From: a virus
Direction: 5' to 3' (one strand)
IMG/VR virus record: IMGVR_UViG_3300023223_000118
Coordinates: 1-28,087 of that record
DNA: 28,087 nt
This document shows positions 6,065 to 15,400 of the stretch, piece by piece (positions within the stretch are counted from its first letter, which is position 1; each line of letters opens with the position of its first letter). The position numbers and the translations under genes are program-made. The notes under the pieces are model-generated. The model made no database searches. It was given only the letters and a program-made list of their open reading frames with translations, and was not told the DNA's origin.

Positions 6065-6743
6065 TCTTAAGTAATGAGTTATAATCTCCTTCAATTACCG
6101 ACTCCTCTTTTACCTGACATTCTTCTAGCTCGTCTTTATGATTCGATAGTATCTGTCTTAAACGAGATTGTTCAGATATTCCTTTTCGTCCAAAAGTAAT
6201 AGGGGCACCGTCGTAAACATCAGTCTTCCGCCCGCGTACCCCTGATAACCACGCAGAGCTATCAACTGAGGTAAGCATGTGGTTCTTAATAAATCTTCCT
6301 TTCGCAAGACCATGATACTTATGTAATAATGGTAGTTTTTTTATCTGTTCTTCCTCTTCTATTCTACCCTGTAATTTACCCAAACATATATATGTAGACT
6401 CTTCAAGTTTTAATTGAGATAGATGTGAGAGATAATTTCTTGTCAGAACTGGTGTTAACCCATCATCCTTTCCTTTCAAATAATATTTCAGTGTCAATTC
6501 CAAATTCATTGGTACATCGTACTGCACGGCTAGCGTTAATGAATCTAAGTATGTCTTTACATAGGAATAATAGGGATCTACATTTTCTATCGCCCCAGAA
6601 ACCATTACAATATTCTCAAAGTCTTTATGTAATTTCGAGATCGAATTCTTCAAATATTTATAGGAGACTAGAATATTCTTTACGCCTACTTCGGTCAAGG
6701 CTTTTAACTGCGTTGAGTTGTTGGCATTAAAATAGAATTTCAT
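5994..6743 (-). CDS. TGT/DpdA-like TIM-barrel protein
   Basis: 249 aa. The layout resembles small phage relatives of tRNA-guanine transglycosylase, the superfamily that exchanges guanine for 7-deazaguanine in tRNA or, as DpdA, in DNA. Visible cues are an opening strand and helix (MKFYFNANNSTQLKAL), NILVSY at about 23-28, ICLGKLQG at 119-126, YHGLAKG at 143-149 and SVDSSAW at 159-165. The Asp in the last motif (D161) sits where the nucleophile would be. It lies downstream of a Cas4-like nuclease and has a GGAGAGA ribosome binding site. No other 7-deazaguanine gene is visible in the window, so a DNA-modification role is inference. The fold call is from remembered motifs. Confidence 0.55.
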   Translation of the reverse strand: MKFYFNANNSTQLKALTEVGVKNILVSYKYLKNSISKLHKDFENIVMVSGAIENVDPYYSYVKTYLDSLTLAVQYDVPMNLELTLKYYLKGKDDGLTPVLTRNYLSHLSQLKLEESTYICLGKLQGRIEEEEQIKKLPLLHKYHGLAKGRFIKNHMLTSVDSSAWLSGVRGRKTDVYDGAPITFGRKGISEQSRLRQILSNHKDELEECQVKEESVIEGDYNSLLKITHALYYRPMFHSLGILEENYAK

Positions 6744-6809
6744 CTATTATCTCTCCATATCTTACCCCAATAAGAACAATGTTTATTACACCAGTTTTTA
6801 TTTAGGGCG

Positions 6810-7595
6810 TTATAAACTATCAGTGAACTTATTACGGTTATCTTGGAAACATTTGGTTGCATAATCACACATTCCATCACATAAATAGTTCTTAGTTCGT
6901 CCGGGTAATACACCCTTGGTCATAAAATCATGAATCTTACCTGCTCTCTCTTTCATTATTGGTTCAGTGATTTCTAACTTTTCTAATTTAAATGGTATTA
7001 CAATAGGTTTTTCTTTAGTCTCTTTACTAACACAGTTATCAATATATATATTTACACCCCATTTTATATCCTTATTGAATACCTTATTATATAATACTCT
7101 ATACATATTTAACTGGGCTACATGTCCTTCATTCTTTTTAAACCTACCAGAATATACAGATTTAAAATAATCTATACTACCAGTAGTTTTCATATCAACT
7201 AGTACATCTTCATCCTTTACTTGAACTATATCATCTATACTACCACTAATATAATACCATGGGTGTTCTTCAAGACCAGCTAACTCTGACTTTAATGTAG
7301 TTTTTAGATCAAAAGCTTTATCATTAATATAATTCCATAGTAAAGGAACTTCATTTCTTTTATCTAATTGTATTGCCTTATGTAATAATTGACCGAAGAA
7401 CAGAGACTTCTGAGATTCAGAGTTGGTACTTCTCCATTCTTCAGGCCATATTTTAGAGTAAATAACATTTCTATTACATGGTTTAATTAAATCACTGACA
7501 TGTATACAATTTAATCTATCAGTATGTAATACCTCTTGTTGTGCCTTTCTATATCTAAAATAAACCTCTTCTTCTATGTCACTTTTGAGTACCAA
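6810..7595 (-). CDS. Cas4/RecB-like PD-(D/E)XK nuclease with Fe-S cysteines
   Basis: A 261-aa single-domain nuclease. Active-site residues are visible as H72 (GQLLHKAI), D121 (SGSIDDIV), D134 and K136 (LVDMKTTG), and Q161...Y165 (AQLNMYR). Four cysteines at C40 and C239, C243 and C249 (CDGMCDYATKC) match the 4Fe-4S staple of Cas4 and AddB-type nucleases. Viral Cas4-like enzymes are thought to act in recombination or replication end processing. There is no cas1, cas2 or CRISPR array nearby, so adaptation is unlikely. It starts at TTG, chosen because a TATA box lies about 25 nt upstream. Confidence 0.88.
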   Translation of the reverse strand: MVLKSDIEEEVYFRYRKAQQEVLHTDRLNCIHVSDLIKPCNRNVIYSKIWPEEWRSTNSESQKSLFFGQLLHKAIQLDKRNEVPLLWNYINDKAFDLKTTLKSELAGLEEHPWYYISGSIDDIVQVKDEDVLVDMKTTGSIDYFKSVYSGRFKKNEGHVAQLNMYRVLYNKVFNKDIKWGVNIYIDNCVSKETKEKPIVIPFKLEKLEITEPIMKERAGKIHDFMTKGVLPGRTKNYLCDGMCDYATKCFQDNRNKFTDSL

Positions 7596-7615
7596 TAGTT
7601 AAATTTCAATAGGCC

Positions 7616-7625
7616 TTAATATAAA
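7616..7625 (-). promoter_or_regulatory. TATA box for the Cas4-like gene
   Basis: The minus strand reads TTTATATTAA, centred about 25 nt before the TTG at 7595, in the 44-nt gap behind the structural operon. Confidence 0.6.
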
Positions 7626-7639
7626 TCTAACGATATTAG

Positions 7640-8509
7640 TTATGTTTTGATTATGTACAACATTGCAACAAAAGCAGGTATATTAGTGTGTGAACAAATA
7701 GCTGATATAGGAGCAGATATTACACCACCTGTATTACTAGTAGCCGATGCTATATGGCAGGCACCACCAATAGTGGTTCCACAAGAAAGAGCGTCATGAA
7801 CTCCTCCATGAACGTGAGTTTGAACACCTGACTGATTCCCTGTTAAAGTAACAGCATCTACACCACCAGTACCACCGGGTTGACAACAAGCAGGTGCTCC
7901 TCTAGAGAATTTAGCTTGTAAATCTGGTAAACAAAAACAACAACACATTCCACCAAACTGAAATCCTATTACATCAAATAATCTTGCACATGTAGTTGTA
8001 CTTCTTGTTGAACCGTCAGCTAATAGCCATCCAGTAGGTATTGTGGTTAAAGTTCCACCAAACATAGTTATACTCCCAGTTGGAGAACCGTCAGTTATAG
8101 CCTCTAATTGTTTTAAAGTATTGTCTACAGAAGTAACAGTACTACAATTAGTTGTAGCAGATCCTATTACTTGTGCCTCACAGGGAGCACACCCAGTAGT
8201 ATTAGTAGCAAATGTAAAATTACATGGTCTACACATGGCATCCCTATTTAATTGAATATATACAAATGTAGTCATACATGCAGCTAAACATGTAACAGAA
8301 CATGTTATAGTATTCTCAACATATAATCCACATTGTCTACCTTTACCAGTTGCAATATTTGCGGCTAATATATTAGGACATTGTGCAGCTAAACAAAATC
8401 CAGTTACAATATAATCATTTATTATATCAGAAAAATAACTTTCAAAATCTGTAGATGATACAGTTTTGGCAGAACAACATGGGCCTCTTGGTATGAGTAC
8501 ACGGGTCAT
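7640..8509 (-). CDS. tail collar-domain protein, cysteine-rich
   Basis: About 289 aa, the last gene of the structural operon. A phage tail collar domain is clear: GSITMFGG, IPTGWLLADGS, ARLFDVIGFQFGG and CLPDL, then HVHGG, ending in a typical HTNIPAFVAMLYIIKT strand. Such proteins cap fibres or bind receptors. There are about 23 cysteines, including CCCFC just before LPDL, where relatives usually have a Gly/Ser/Thr loop and FNLPDL. I start at ATG 8509, which overlaps the upstream stop (ATGA), although GTG 8524 would add five residues. Likely exposed at the tail tip. Confidence 0.85.
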   Translation of the reverse strand: MTRVLIPRGPCCSAKTVSSTDFESYFSDIINDYIVTGFCLAAQCPNILAANIATGKGRQCGLYVENTITCSVTCLAACMTTFVYIQLNRDAMCRPCNFTFATNTTGCAPCEAQVIGSATTNCSTVTSVDNTLKQLEAITDGSPTGSITMFGGTLTTIPTGWLLADGSTRSTTTCARLFDVIGFQFGGMCCCFCLPDLQAKFSRGAPACCQPGGTGGVDAVTLTGNQSGVQTHVHGGVHDALSCGTTIGGACHIASATSNTGGVISAPISAICSHTNIPAFVAMLYIIKT

Positions 8510-9006
8510 AGACTCAACTGCCACTCTACAATGGCTCGTTTACTACTGTCTTTTACTAGTGGTGTACAATCTACTTGTCTTGCCCATAAGGCACCAGTTG
8601 GGGGATCACCATTACTATCTCCCAATCCCAGTTCATTCCATGTAAAGTTTGCACAAGAATATCCAAAATCAACTGATATAAATAGTGTAGGTCTAATGTA
8701 TACCTTACACCCTGTTGCTATAGTTTTCCATAATATCATACACCCAACTAAATTAGTCTGACATAATGCGGCGGGGGTACTACTATCACCAGCACCTATT
8801 TTTTGAGCAAATCCAGAATCAGTACAACAGGCAATTAATGGGCCGCCTAAATATTTTAATATACTATCCTTACCTACATTAACAATAAGGTTTTTAATAG
8901 TATGATCATGAACCATCACTTCTCCACCATTTTTTAATTTCTTCCATGCCCTAACTCTAACATGACCTTTTAATGGAATTACCTCTTCTCTAGAATTTAT
9001 GCCCAT
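8506..9006 (-). CDS. tail fibre-like structural protein, 166 aa
   Basis: Resembles small tail-tip or fibre proteins that begin with a short beta domain (VRVRAWKKLKNGGEVM) followed by NLIVNVGKDSILKYLGG, a GAGDSSTPA loop and a C-terminal NELGLGD...VEWQLSL beta part. The assignment rests on position and general pattern. It has about 7 cysteines, including ACC and a GC before a beta strand. A GAGGATG ribosome binding site lies about 10 nt upstream of the ATG, and the end overlaps the collar gene. Confidence 0.6.
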   Translation of the reverse strand: MGINSREEVIPLKGHVRVRAWKKLKNGGEVMVHDHTIKNLIVNVGKDSILKYLGGPLIACCTDSGFAQKIGAGDSSTPAALCQTNLVGCMILWKTIATGCKVYIRPTLFISVDFGYSCANFTWNELGLGDSNGDPPTGALWARQVDCTPLVKDSSKRAIVEWQLSL

Positions 9007-9392
9007 GCTATAACATCCTCTTCTTTTATATTTATATATTCATTTACCCCTTCATAATTATATGTAGTACCTGATAGATTAGTTTCTTTTCTTCCATTTT
9101 GTATTGAGTTTTCTTTTAATGGTACTATTTTCCCCCCGAATTTGTTAATAATTCTCATAACCTTTGGTTCATCTGAACTGGCAAATGCCACTTGAGCTAT
9201 GGTATTCCTATGAAATATTGGATGTTTTCTCCATGTTATATTTGATCTGATATATCTATAAGAACTATTTAATTGAGTACCTCTTGCAAATGCATCCCTT
9301 AATTCTTTCTGTGGAGTAAGACCAAAATCTATTGCCATCTTCTTCCAATTATTTTGATTAGAACTTACTCTTCTAGTATGATATTTACTCAT
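8997..9392 (-). CDS. cysteine-free tail-region protein, 131 aa
   Basis: A basic N-terminus (MSKYHTRRVSSNQNNWKK) is followed by a mixed alpha/beta region with FGGKIVPLKE. No domain is recognised. It has no cysteine, in sharp contrast to the genes on both sides, which suggests an internal, chaperone or connector role rather than an exposed one. It overlaps both neighbours and has GAGG about 10 nt upstream of the ATG. Confidence 0.65.
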   Translation of the reverse strand: MSKYHTRRVSSNQNNWKKMAIDFGLTPQKELRDAFARGTQLNSSYRYIRSNITWRKHPIFHRNTIAQVAFASSDEPKVMRIINKFGGKIVPLKENSIQNGRKETNLSGTTYNYEGVNEYINIKEEDVIAWA

Positions 9393-10027
9393 TTATTATA
9401 GGCCTCCATATATCTTATCCTTGAGTTTTTGGTTCCTGCTGCCCTTGAACGACCTTGAAATGCTGGTTGCATACGAACATCAGGTAGAAAAGTAGTTCTT
9501 GTTGCCTCTACTGTACCATTAACAGCCAATGTTACACAACATGCATCAACAATACATATTTTATAAGTAGTCCAACATGTATCTCTTGGTGTACATGTAG
9601 CTGTACTACCTTGACAACTTGCAGCAGTATTGGCAGTTGCTAATATTTTATTACAACCAGCTTCACCAGTATCATCTGTTGCTATTGCATATGCACAGTT
9701 ACCAGTAAATAAAGAACATCCTTCATTAAAACCAATTGCTGTTTGAGTATCAGTAGTAACTCTTCTAGTTACTGCAATCATAACTGCTGAATCATCACAA
9801 TAATGTCGTATTCCACAAAAATTAATAATACCTCTTTCTCCATTGAGATTAGTTAAAATCTCAAATCCCTCATCTATTGCGTCTACCATTTGAAATGTGG
9901 GAGTAGAAACATCACATTGTGTAGTCCATCTAGGATGTAGGGTATCCCCATCAAACCAACACCACATTCTAGTCTTACGTACAGTACAAAGAACATCAGT
10001 TACTTCATATACACTAGGAAAGGTCAT
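9389..10027 (-). CDS. fibre/adhesin-like protein A, cysteine-rich
   Basis: 212 aa, paralogous to the products of 10024-10659 and 11000-11686. The shared layout is a short N-terminal lead ending in a VRKTRMWCWFDGDTL-type strand, then MVDAIDEGFEI, INFCGIRHYCDDSAVMIAV, and a conserved close RIRYMEAYN. It looks like a concanavalin/lectin-like beta sandwich, but no exact family is recognised. There are about 14 cysteines (6-7%). C in INFCGIRHYC aligns with N in the third paralogue (MNFNGIQHYD). It has a GAGGCG ribosome binding site. Likely exposed and host-interacting by inference. Confidence 0.7.
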   Translation of the reverse strand: MTFPSVYEVTDVLCTVRKTRMWCWFDGDTLHPRWTTQCDVSTPTFQMVDAIDEGFEILTNLNGERGIINFCGIRHYCDDSAVMIAVTRRVTTDTQTAIGFNEGCSLFTGNCAYAIATDDTGEAGCNKILATANTAASCQGSTATCTPRDTCWTTYKICIVDACCVTLAVNGTVEATRTTFLPDVRMQPAFQGRSRAAGTKNSRIRYMEAYNK

Positions 10028-10659
10028 GTATTATACGCCTCGTAATAAATCAAATCTATACTCTTAGCCCCTGCTGACCTTGCCCTTGTAAACATTCCCG
10101 GCTGTAATTTAGTAGTAGGTAAGTTAGTAGTCTTTGTAACACATACACACCCACCATCTATAGTCCATTCATTATTACACATATTCAATGCAACCTTATG
10201 TGAGTGGGCACTTGTATCTAATGCCACACAAGAAGATTGATATGAAGAACACGTACCATCAAATGTAAACATATTAAAACAACAGGCATCATTAAATGTA
10301 TCTGTTCCTACAATAGAAAATGATGTACCACCCGCAACATCACCAAATAAACCACCCTGAAGTTGTTGAGAAACTGTACCCACAAGTTTGAAAACTGTTA
10401 TGAATACAGAAGCACAGTCACAATACTGTCTTATATTACAAAAATCTATTTCAGAACTATTACCGTTAGTAGCACCACTTGAAACTCGTACACCACCATT
10501 TACTGCATCATTCATTGCCACAGTACCACCACATCCAGATATTTGTGAAAGTGTCCATCTATCAGCACATAATATGTCTCCATCAAAGTGTTCTACCACC
10601 CTCTGTTTCATTACAGTAGTTAGTGGAAATAAATGCTCATATAATGATGCTTCTACCAT
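10024..10659 (-). CDS. fibre/adhesin-like protein B, cysteine-rich
   Basis: 211 aa, paralogue of the neighbouring fibre-like genes. The common blocks are KQRVVEHFDGDILCADRW, MNDAVNGGVRV, IDFCNIRQYCDCASVFI and the ending LIYYEAYN. About 12 cysteines include CDC and CC pairs. It starts in a TAATG overlap and ends in an overlap with paralogue A. The tandem arrangement indicates duplication and divergence of an exposed tail component, although receptor binding is not shown by the sequence. Confidence 0.7.
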   Translation of the reverse strand: MVEASLYEHLFPLTTVMKQRVVEHFDGDILCADRWTLSQISGCGGTVAMNDAVNGGVRVSSGATNGNSSEIDFCNIRQYCDCASVFITVFKLVGTVSQQLQGGLFGDVAGGTSFSIVGTDTFNDACCFNMFTFDGTCSSYQSSCVALDTSAHSHKVALNMCNNEWTIDGGCVCVTKTTNLPTTKLQPGMFTRARSAGAKSIDLIYYEAYNT

Positions 10660-10985
10660 TAGAGTTTATCATACTCCGCTTGAATACCATCTATTTTTTC
10701 CTGTTCTAATTTTGCATTATAGTTTTCTTTTGCCTGATTACGTTTTATTGTTTCTGGGTCTGGTACTGGGTCAGGTTCAGGTGAAGGTATTGTAAAATCA
10801 TGTTTAGCAATTATTTCTGTCGTACTCTGTGCGTTAGTTTTAAACTCATCAATTAGTATGTCAGTAGCAGCAGTTATAGTAGCCTCCTTTGGGTCTGTAC
10901 TATTATGCCATGTTATGCTAACACCTTTAGGTATTTTAATATTCTTTTGTGCCGTATGTCTGTCAACTCTTGCTTGTCTTGCCAT
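10659..10985 (-). CDS. cysteine-free tail accessory protein, 108 aa
   Basis: The N-terminal half reads MARQARVDRHTAQKNIKIP followed by a short beta region. The C-terminal half is Pro-rich (SPEPDPVPDPE) and then a long charged helix (RNQAKENYNAKLEQEK), suggesting a linker or coiled-coil arm. I start at ATG 10985 because GGTGA lies 5 nt upstream; a GTG at 10997 is possible. It has no cysteine, and it interrupts the paralogous fibre genes. Perhaps a fibre chaperone or attachment arm. Confidence 0.6.
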   Translation of the reverse strand: MARQARVDRHTAQKNIKIPKGVSITWHNSTDPKEATITAATDILIDEFKTNAQSTTEIIAKHDFTIPSPEPDPVPDPETIKRNQAKENYNAKLEQEKIDGIQAEYDKL

Positions 10986-10999
10986 ATCATTCACCACCG

Positions 11000-11686
11000 C
11001 TAAGTATTATATACCTCCAAATATCTAATACGACCTTCTTTACCTGCTCCTCCACAACGATTAAAGATTCTGAATAAAGGGTTTTGTCCTACCGTTGGTA
11101 CTAGACCACACCTTGTCGCAGCAGAACAGGCACTACAATCAAAAAAAGCATCTATTGAAGTACACATATAATCTAATTTAACAGTCCTGAAGTTTGTACA
11201 AATAGCAACACATGTACAAATAACAGTATTACAAGTACCATCATCAACATTTAATATCCAACAAGTTTGAGCAGTATCATTAGATAACATTGCATACTGA
11301 GCAGCCCCACCTAATGAAGTGATAGAACTTAACCCAATTTGGGCAGCAGAGGCAGCACCTACTCTTTGTGCAACAGCAATGAAGCATAGACTATCTTCAT
11401 CATAATGTTGTATACCATTAAAATTCATATTAGATGAATTATTAGCAGTAGTTCCAGCAGTTATACTAAATCCTTGGTCTATACCATCTGACATAGCAAA
11501 TGTTCCAGTACCAGCACAGCATGTTTGATTCCAAATAGAAGATAAAGAAGTACCACTAAACCAACATACAAATCTTTGTTTTTGTACTGTAGTTAATGCC
11601 TGTTTAGCCTCATATATAGAAGCAAATGGGCAACAAGAAGGACAACATACTTCAAATCTAGATGGATTAATAACGTAATTACTCAT
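11000..11686 (-). CDS. fibre/adhesin-like protein C, cysteine-rich
   Basis: 228 aa, third member of the paralogous set. After a unique N-terminus (SNYVINPSRFEVCCPSCCPF) come KQRFVCWFSGTSL, MSDGIDQGFSITAG, MNFNGIQHYDEDSLCFIAV and the closing RIRYLEVYN. There are about 18 cysteines, nearly 8%, including two CC pairs in the N-terminal tail and CTC and CSAC clusters. It starts in an ATGA overlap. A lectin-like beta sandwich exposed at the tail tip is the likely reading. Confidence 0.7.
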   Translation of the reverse strand: MSNYVINPSRFEVCCPSCCPFASIYEAKQALTTVQKQRFVCWFSGTSLSSIWNQTCCAGTGTFAMSDGIDQGFSITAGTTANNSSNMNFNGIQHYDEDSLCFIAVAQRVGAASAAQIGLSSITSLGGAAQYAMLSNDTAQTCWILNVDDGTCNTVICTCVAICTNFRTVKLDYMCTSIDAFFDCSACSAATRCGLVPTVGQNPLFRIFNRCGGAGKEGRIRYLEVYNT

Positions 11687-12459
11687 GTTCTTGTACCTAT
11701 AATATATACCTTAAGTCCTGCACCTGCAACACAGCATCCAATTATATCTACATCAATGGTCATTTGTGCATCATCAGCCAATGAAGTATCTGATACAACT
11801 GGTGTCATACATGCGGTAGTAGATGTAAATTCTGTTGAATCAAATTCTATTTTACAACAAGCCATTATAGTAGTACCAGTTTCATGTATATCTACTGTTA
11901 ATATTGCAGCTCCTACTGGGGCTGTAGTTACACTACCTCTTACTGCTGACACTGTAAATGCATATGGCATACGGAATGTTACCTTTGCTGTTCCTGTAGT
12001 TAAGGCTGTAGTTTCATCTCCTACTGCTACAACGAATGATTCTGTTGGTTTTATTTCTGCAAAAGCAGGTGCTACACCAACACCACCTGATCTAAGAAAA
12101 TGTCCTACTGTTCCAACTGCTACTGTAGCAGCTACAGCCATACAATTCCATGTTATTAATTCTCCATCTGTGGCATTGGCTAAATTGGATACGACTAGAC
12201 ATCTATTAATTGTAAGGTTTGCATCTGGTACAGTTACAACTCTTGTAATACAGGCACATATACAAGGACATACATTAAATCTAATTCTCTTTGAAGTATC
12301 ACAGGCATCAGATACACTGAATATAGTATCTCTAACTAATACAGGACAACATCCAGTAATGGCTTTTCCATTGAAAAACTGCATTACTTTTAGTAAATCT
12401 GGGGCACCATAAATTACTGCTGTTCCGGGGCAACAATCAGTAGCTTCTTTAAACGCCAT
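11683..12459 (-). CDS. tail fibre-type structural protein, 258 aa
   Basis: The C-terminal half (about 155-258) matches a beta domain common in phage structural proteins: TGTAKVTFRMPYAFTVSAVRG, TTAPVGA, TVDIHETG, EFTSTTA, ISDTSLADDAQMTIDVD-like text and a closing GAGLKVYIIGTR. The N-terminal half is beta-rich and unassigned. About 16 cysteines include CPCICAC and IIGCCVAGAG, where relatives usually show Ser/Thr. It has both an upstream TATA box at 12481-12490 and a GAGGAG ribosome binding site, so it can begin its own transcript or be read through from the hub gene. Confidence 0.7.
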   Translation of the reverse strand: MAFKEATDCCPGTAVIYGAPDLLKVMQFFNGKAITGCCPVLVRDTIFSVSDACDTSKRIRFNVCPCICACITRVVTVPDANLTINRCLVVSNLANATDGELITWNCMAVAATVAVGTVGHFLRSGGVGVAPAFAEIKPTESFVVAVGDETTALTTGTAKVTFRMPYAFTVSAVRGSVTTAPVGAAILTVDIHETGTTIMACCKIEFDSTEFTSTTACMTPVVSDTSLADDAQMTIDVDIIGCCVAGAGLKVYIIGTRT

Positions 12460-12480
12460 ATATATATCTCCTCATTTGAA

Positions 12481-12490
12481 TCTTATATAG
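12481..12490 (-). promoter_or_regulatory. TATA box for the fibre operon
   Basis: The minus strand reads CTATATAAGA about 26-31 nt before the ATG at 12459. The start itself is embedded in GATATATATATGG, and GAGGAG precedes it by about 7 nt. Confidence 0.55.
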
Positions 12491-12491
12491 A

Positions 12492-15400
12492 TTATACATA
12501 TGCATCGTTCCCATCATAAGTTGTAGTACAACACATTTCATCGTAAACGGCATCAAACATTTCTGTTACACAAACTGTATCAGTAATTCCTAAACACTCT
12601 GTAAATGATGCATCATTATTTGCAACAGTTACTACATCACTCAATGCCAATAATTCTTCTGGGCCTTCAAAGTCTCTAAGATCTTTAATTGTAGAGATGG
12701 CACTTTCCAAATCATGTATCTTTCTGGCAATCTGTTTATCAAATTCAAAGTCGTCGAATGTATATTCTCCAACAGTTAATGTAGTTTTAAATTCAGGGTA
12801 TTCCCACTTGAGACTTTTAATTACAAATGTACTATCTATTTCTTTAATACTATTAATCACACGTATTACATCATTCTCTCTTAACGATGATAATAAAAAT
12901 GGGTGATCTATAATCAAATTCTTCCGTATATCATTATATCTATTAAGGTAACCATTCATAAAATTAAGACCATCAGATCTTGTTTGTATCCAAGATAACA
13001 CAAGTCTCTTTGCATGCACACCAAATTTATCTATACTTGATTGTGATTTACTTCTCATAAATAATGGTCGTTCAAATTCATATGCTACTAATATATTACA
13101 CATACCACAAGCAGGAGCACAGGCAAATGTTAATAATCTTCTTTGTGGATTAACTGCAAAGTCTACTTCTGCCAATAATTCTGTACCAACAGGATGTTCT
13201 ACTCTTGTTGATATTGCCGGTTCTGCCAAACAATATACAAAAGATGAACCATCACCGTCTAATAATTCTATTTTTTGATAACGTTTGTTTTCACCAAGTA
13301 CAGTTAAATCATTAACTAACTCAGTATCGTTAAACTTTGTTTCAAATACACTAGTATTACATCCATGTCTAAATACATTAGGTTTAATACTAAATTCTCT
13401 TAACACACAGAAGAATAATTTCTGGGCAGTAGTATAAAATGTGGCACCAAATAATGTAAGTAAATCATCTACTATATCAAACAGTTTTCCATCTGCAAAA
13501 TATTGTGTTATAGTTATACCAGATCTACCATTAAAAGGTACTGATATGAAATCTGTATTGTTTACTATTAAATCATGCACTATAAATTCCGGTGATCTAC
13601 AATTATATAATGTAGGTCTTACTTCTACTTCTGCCAGTGATTTACCAAATGATTGTGCCACTACTTTCTTTGCTGTTATCATTTTATTAATCTTAGTAGC
13701 TCTACCTCCAAATTTGTCTATACTTATGGGATTAATTACGTTAAATAAACTACATACTTCAGTATTAATAACAGTACCACCTGCATACCATCTAACTGAA
13801 TCTAAATTACCATCAAAGAAACAAGTTCTATTATTACATGTGGCAAATTCTAATGGAGTTTCTACTGTGGCATCAGTGGCATCAGTACAACTATCTTGTA
13901 ATACATTATCAACATATAGAGATATTAAATTACATGCATCTTTTCTTACTCTAAATTGATGATAACAACAATCTACCACATCAGTAGTTGAAGTTAATGT
14001 TGTACAGTTATGTCTATATGTAAGTGTACATAAACCTACGGCACCAGTAGTTGTAAATCCAGATGCAGTAAATCCACTAGATGTAAATCCCGGCCCTGCC
14101 GTTGTGGCACATTCTAATATTAACTCTATACCGTTACATGAGGCAGTAGATTTAGTAAACACTTTTCTATCACAACAATTCTGTGTTGCCTTTATCCATC
14201 CAACAATTTCATACTCACCAGTTAATTGTGAAAATGTACCATTATATAATGCCTTACCTGCAAATTCTGTTAGACAAGTATTCCAAAATCTTATACAATC
14301 CATTAACCCACAAAAATCACATGCTCCTGCATTACCTCCTCCAATAGATGCAGTAAGACAATTAGTTATAGTACTAGTTATTGCACATGCAGTAGTGCTA
14401 ACTGTTTCTACACCATCAATAATTAAACTCATACCAGCATTATCTCCTCCACCATCATAGACTGCCAACACATGATGCCATTCACAAGAAGGTAAACTAC
14501 ATGCTGCACCACTTACACTATATATACACGTACCATCTGATATTTGAAACACAGGTCTACAACATGTATTATCAAAATGTAAACTATATCCTCTAGATCC
14601 AGCAGTTAAATCAAGACGTTTTGAAAATATAATATCATTACCTGCTGCACACATACCAACATTTATCCACCCACCAAATGCAAATGGTAGAGTTTTAGCA
14701 AAACTAAAATCTGCGGAACAACATAAATTAATTCTAGTACAACCATTAAAACTAAAGGCCTTACAGTCAATTATAGATGCAACAAATGTAGTACATCCAG
14801 TAACAGTTCCACAATGACACCCATCTGTTCTATCATCTGTTACAACACACTCAAATTTATATTGTGCCACTAATGAACCAAATCTAGGATCTGGGGGAGC
14901 CTTATCTTCAACAGTAACATGACCAGCCACACCATCAAATTGTGCAGCATTACCCCATTTACCTTCTACATATGATATACTACCTCTATCATATATGGCC
15001 TTAACTTGTCCTACTGTTAATGTTTTATCTTTAAAGATATAAACATCATCCATTCTACCAGTATATTTACATCCTGCAACGGAAGAGGCACCAAGAGTTA
15101 CACTACAACAATTAATTACGGGAGTACCTATTACCATACATGTACCAGTAGTATCTAATAATCCATTGATATATAATTTCATTCCACTTCTATTACTTAA
15201 GGCATTAAATGTTGCTGCCACATGTGTCCACATACATAATGGTATAGTACACATGGATGTTATATTATTCTCTGTTACATTGGTTGCTATATCAAACTGT
15301 ATATTATTACAGGCGTTTATTTCTAAACTATAACCACCATCACATGTAAATGCATCTCTCTTTACAACTAACCCTTGATTTGCACATGCCACTGTAGGAT

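Noticed and set aside
6744-6809. Possible 16-20 residue frame with CNKHC between the Cas4-like and TGT-like genes
   Set aside because: It runs into the TGT-like ATG in an ATGA overlap, but I could find no ATG, GTG or TTG start in the gap, so it is not supported.
6810-7595. Part of a CRISPR-Cas locus
   Set aside because: No repeat array, cas1 or cas2 lies nearby; viral Cas4-like nucleases commonly stand alone.
11756-12412. Plus-strand open frame of 218 codons
   Set aside because: It is fully antisense to the 258-aa fibre gene, has no promoter or ribosome site in register, and is explained by the Cys/Thr/Ala/Val-rich codons on the other strand.
13441-13959. Plus-strand 172-codon frame antisense to the hub gene
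   Set aside because: The hub frame is continuous with recognisable domains; the antisense product has no motif or start signals.
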